6,190 bases of DNA from an uncultured Kordia sp. (GTDB taxonomy: Bacteria; Bacteroidota; Bacteroidia; Flavobacteriales; Flavobacteriaceae): contig CAJXHW010000114.1 of assembly GCA_913054565.1 (NCBI GenBank), positions 1 through 6,190 of the forward strand, in the 5' to 3' direction. The first letter of the stretch is position 1, and every line of letters starts with the position of its first letter. Positions 5,878 through 6,190 of this stretch are shown here, one piece after another. The position numbers and the translations under genes are program-made. The notes under the pieces were generated by a model. That model had not been told where the DNA came from. It did no database searches and saw only the letters and a program-made list of their open reading frames with translations.

Positions 5878-6190
5878 ATAGCAATACGTAGAAGAAAATC
5901 GAGAAGACCAGTTAGGGAAATCAAGCAAGATCCGCACAGAATTAATGAGCGCATTAGAGTTCCTGAGGTTAGATTAGTTGGTGAAAATGTTGAAGTTGGA
6001 GTTTATCCTACAAAAAAAGCATTGGAATTAGCTAACGAATTAGAATTAGATTTAGTAGAGATTTCTCCTAAAGCTGACCCGCCTGTTTGTAAAATTATGG
6101 AATATAAAAAATTCCTTTACGAACAGAAAAAACGTGAAAAGTCATTAAAAGCGAAGGCCACAAAAGTAACTGTTAATTCGGTGTGGATCT
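5878..6190 (+). CDS. infC: Translation initiation factor IF-3, partial, AUA start
   Basis: IF-3 binds the 30S subunit, keeps it apart from 50S and checks start-codon and initiator-tRNA pairing. The reading frame gives IAIRRRKSRRPV, then INERIRVPEVRLVGENVEVG, the N-domain core and PPVCKIMEYKKFLYEQKKREK leading into the linker. It runs off the window edge after 104 codons. No ATG, GTG or TTG can serve: an in-frame TGA lies at 5872-5874, and the first ATG is deep inside at KIMEYKK. The start is thus ATA at 5878, a rare codon of the kind that in many infC genes lets IF-3 repress its own translation. The final residues NSVWI (from about 6176) do not match the nearly invariant KEIRF that should open the C-terminal domain, which suggests an artefact or junction there. 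Confidence 0.93.
   Translation, partial: MAIRRRKSRRPVREIKQDPHRINERIRVPEVRLVGENVEVGVYPTKKALELANELELDLVEISPKADPPVCKIMEYKKFLYEQKKREKSLKAKATKVTVNSVWI
6175..6190. other. Probable second breakpoint or read-end error inside infC
   Basis: IF-3 proteins continue ATKV-x-V-K-E-I-(K/R)-F after the linker. Here the frame follows this to ATKVTV and then reads NSVWI. The last 14-16 bases are therefore unlikely to be the native continuation. The segment is too short to identify its origin. Confidence 0.5.

Overview
The window looks like chromosome from a marine member of the Flavobacteriaceae (Bacteroidetes), with a segment of different origin at its left edge. Most of it is AT-rich, has no Shine-Dalgarno-type start sites, and carries TAnnTTTG (-7) promoter boxes of the Bacteroidetes type. 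ThrRS, IF-3 and the Rhs core tip all read as flavobacterial. Genus cannot be called from sequence alone.

Layout. (1) Positions 1 to about 290 are about 49% G+C by hand count. On the minus strand they encode a piece of a CusB-like RND-efflux adaptor that reads as gammaproteobacterial (Vibrio-like). This may be a chimeric join rather than native sequence. (2) Positions 333-999 hold two small minus-strand genes: a two-repeat YegP/DUF1508 protein and an unrecognised helical protein. (3) Positions 1081-1685 hold a cassette-like unit: a 124-codon plus-strand gene resembling a remnant of an integrase catalytic core, flanked by two direct copies of a 56-59 bp, C-rich and G-poor repeat. (4) Positions 1722-3780 hold a minus-strand pair: the detached C-terminal end of an Rhs protein with a variable tail, then, 2 nt later, a lipoprotein with MORN/YwqK-type repeats, closed by a good intrinsic terminator. 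This is a plausible orphan toxin/immunity module. (5) From 3854 onward there is housekeeping sequence on the plus strand: a clear promoter, thrS, and 16 nt later infC starting on AUA. This is the usual thrS-infC order, which normally continues to rpmI-rplT. The infC frame stops matching IF-3 about 15 bases before the window ends, which suggests a second join or read-end error.

The thrS-infC pair serves translation. The accessory block between it and the left edge holds small genes, a repeat-flanked cassette and an Rhs tip/immunity pair, as expected of a variable locus beside a core operon. The most interesting candidates are the repeat-flanked cassette, the orphan Rhs-tip/lipoprotein pair and the AUA-initiated infC. 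The two edges should be checked for assembly artefacts before anything is concluded from the left-hand gene.
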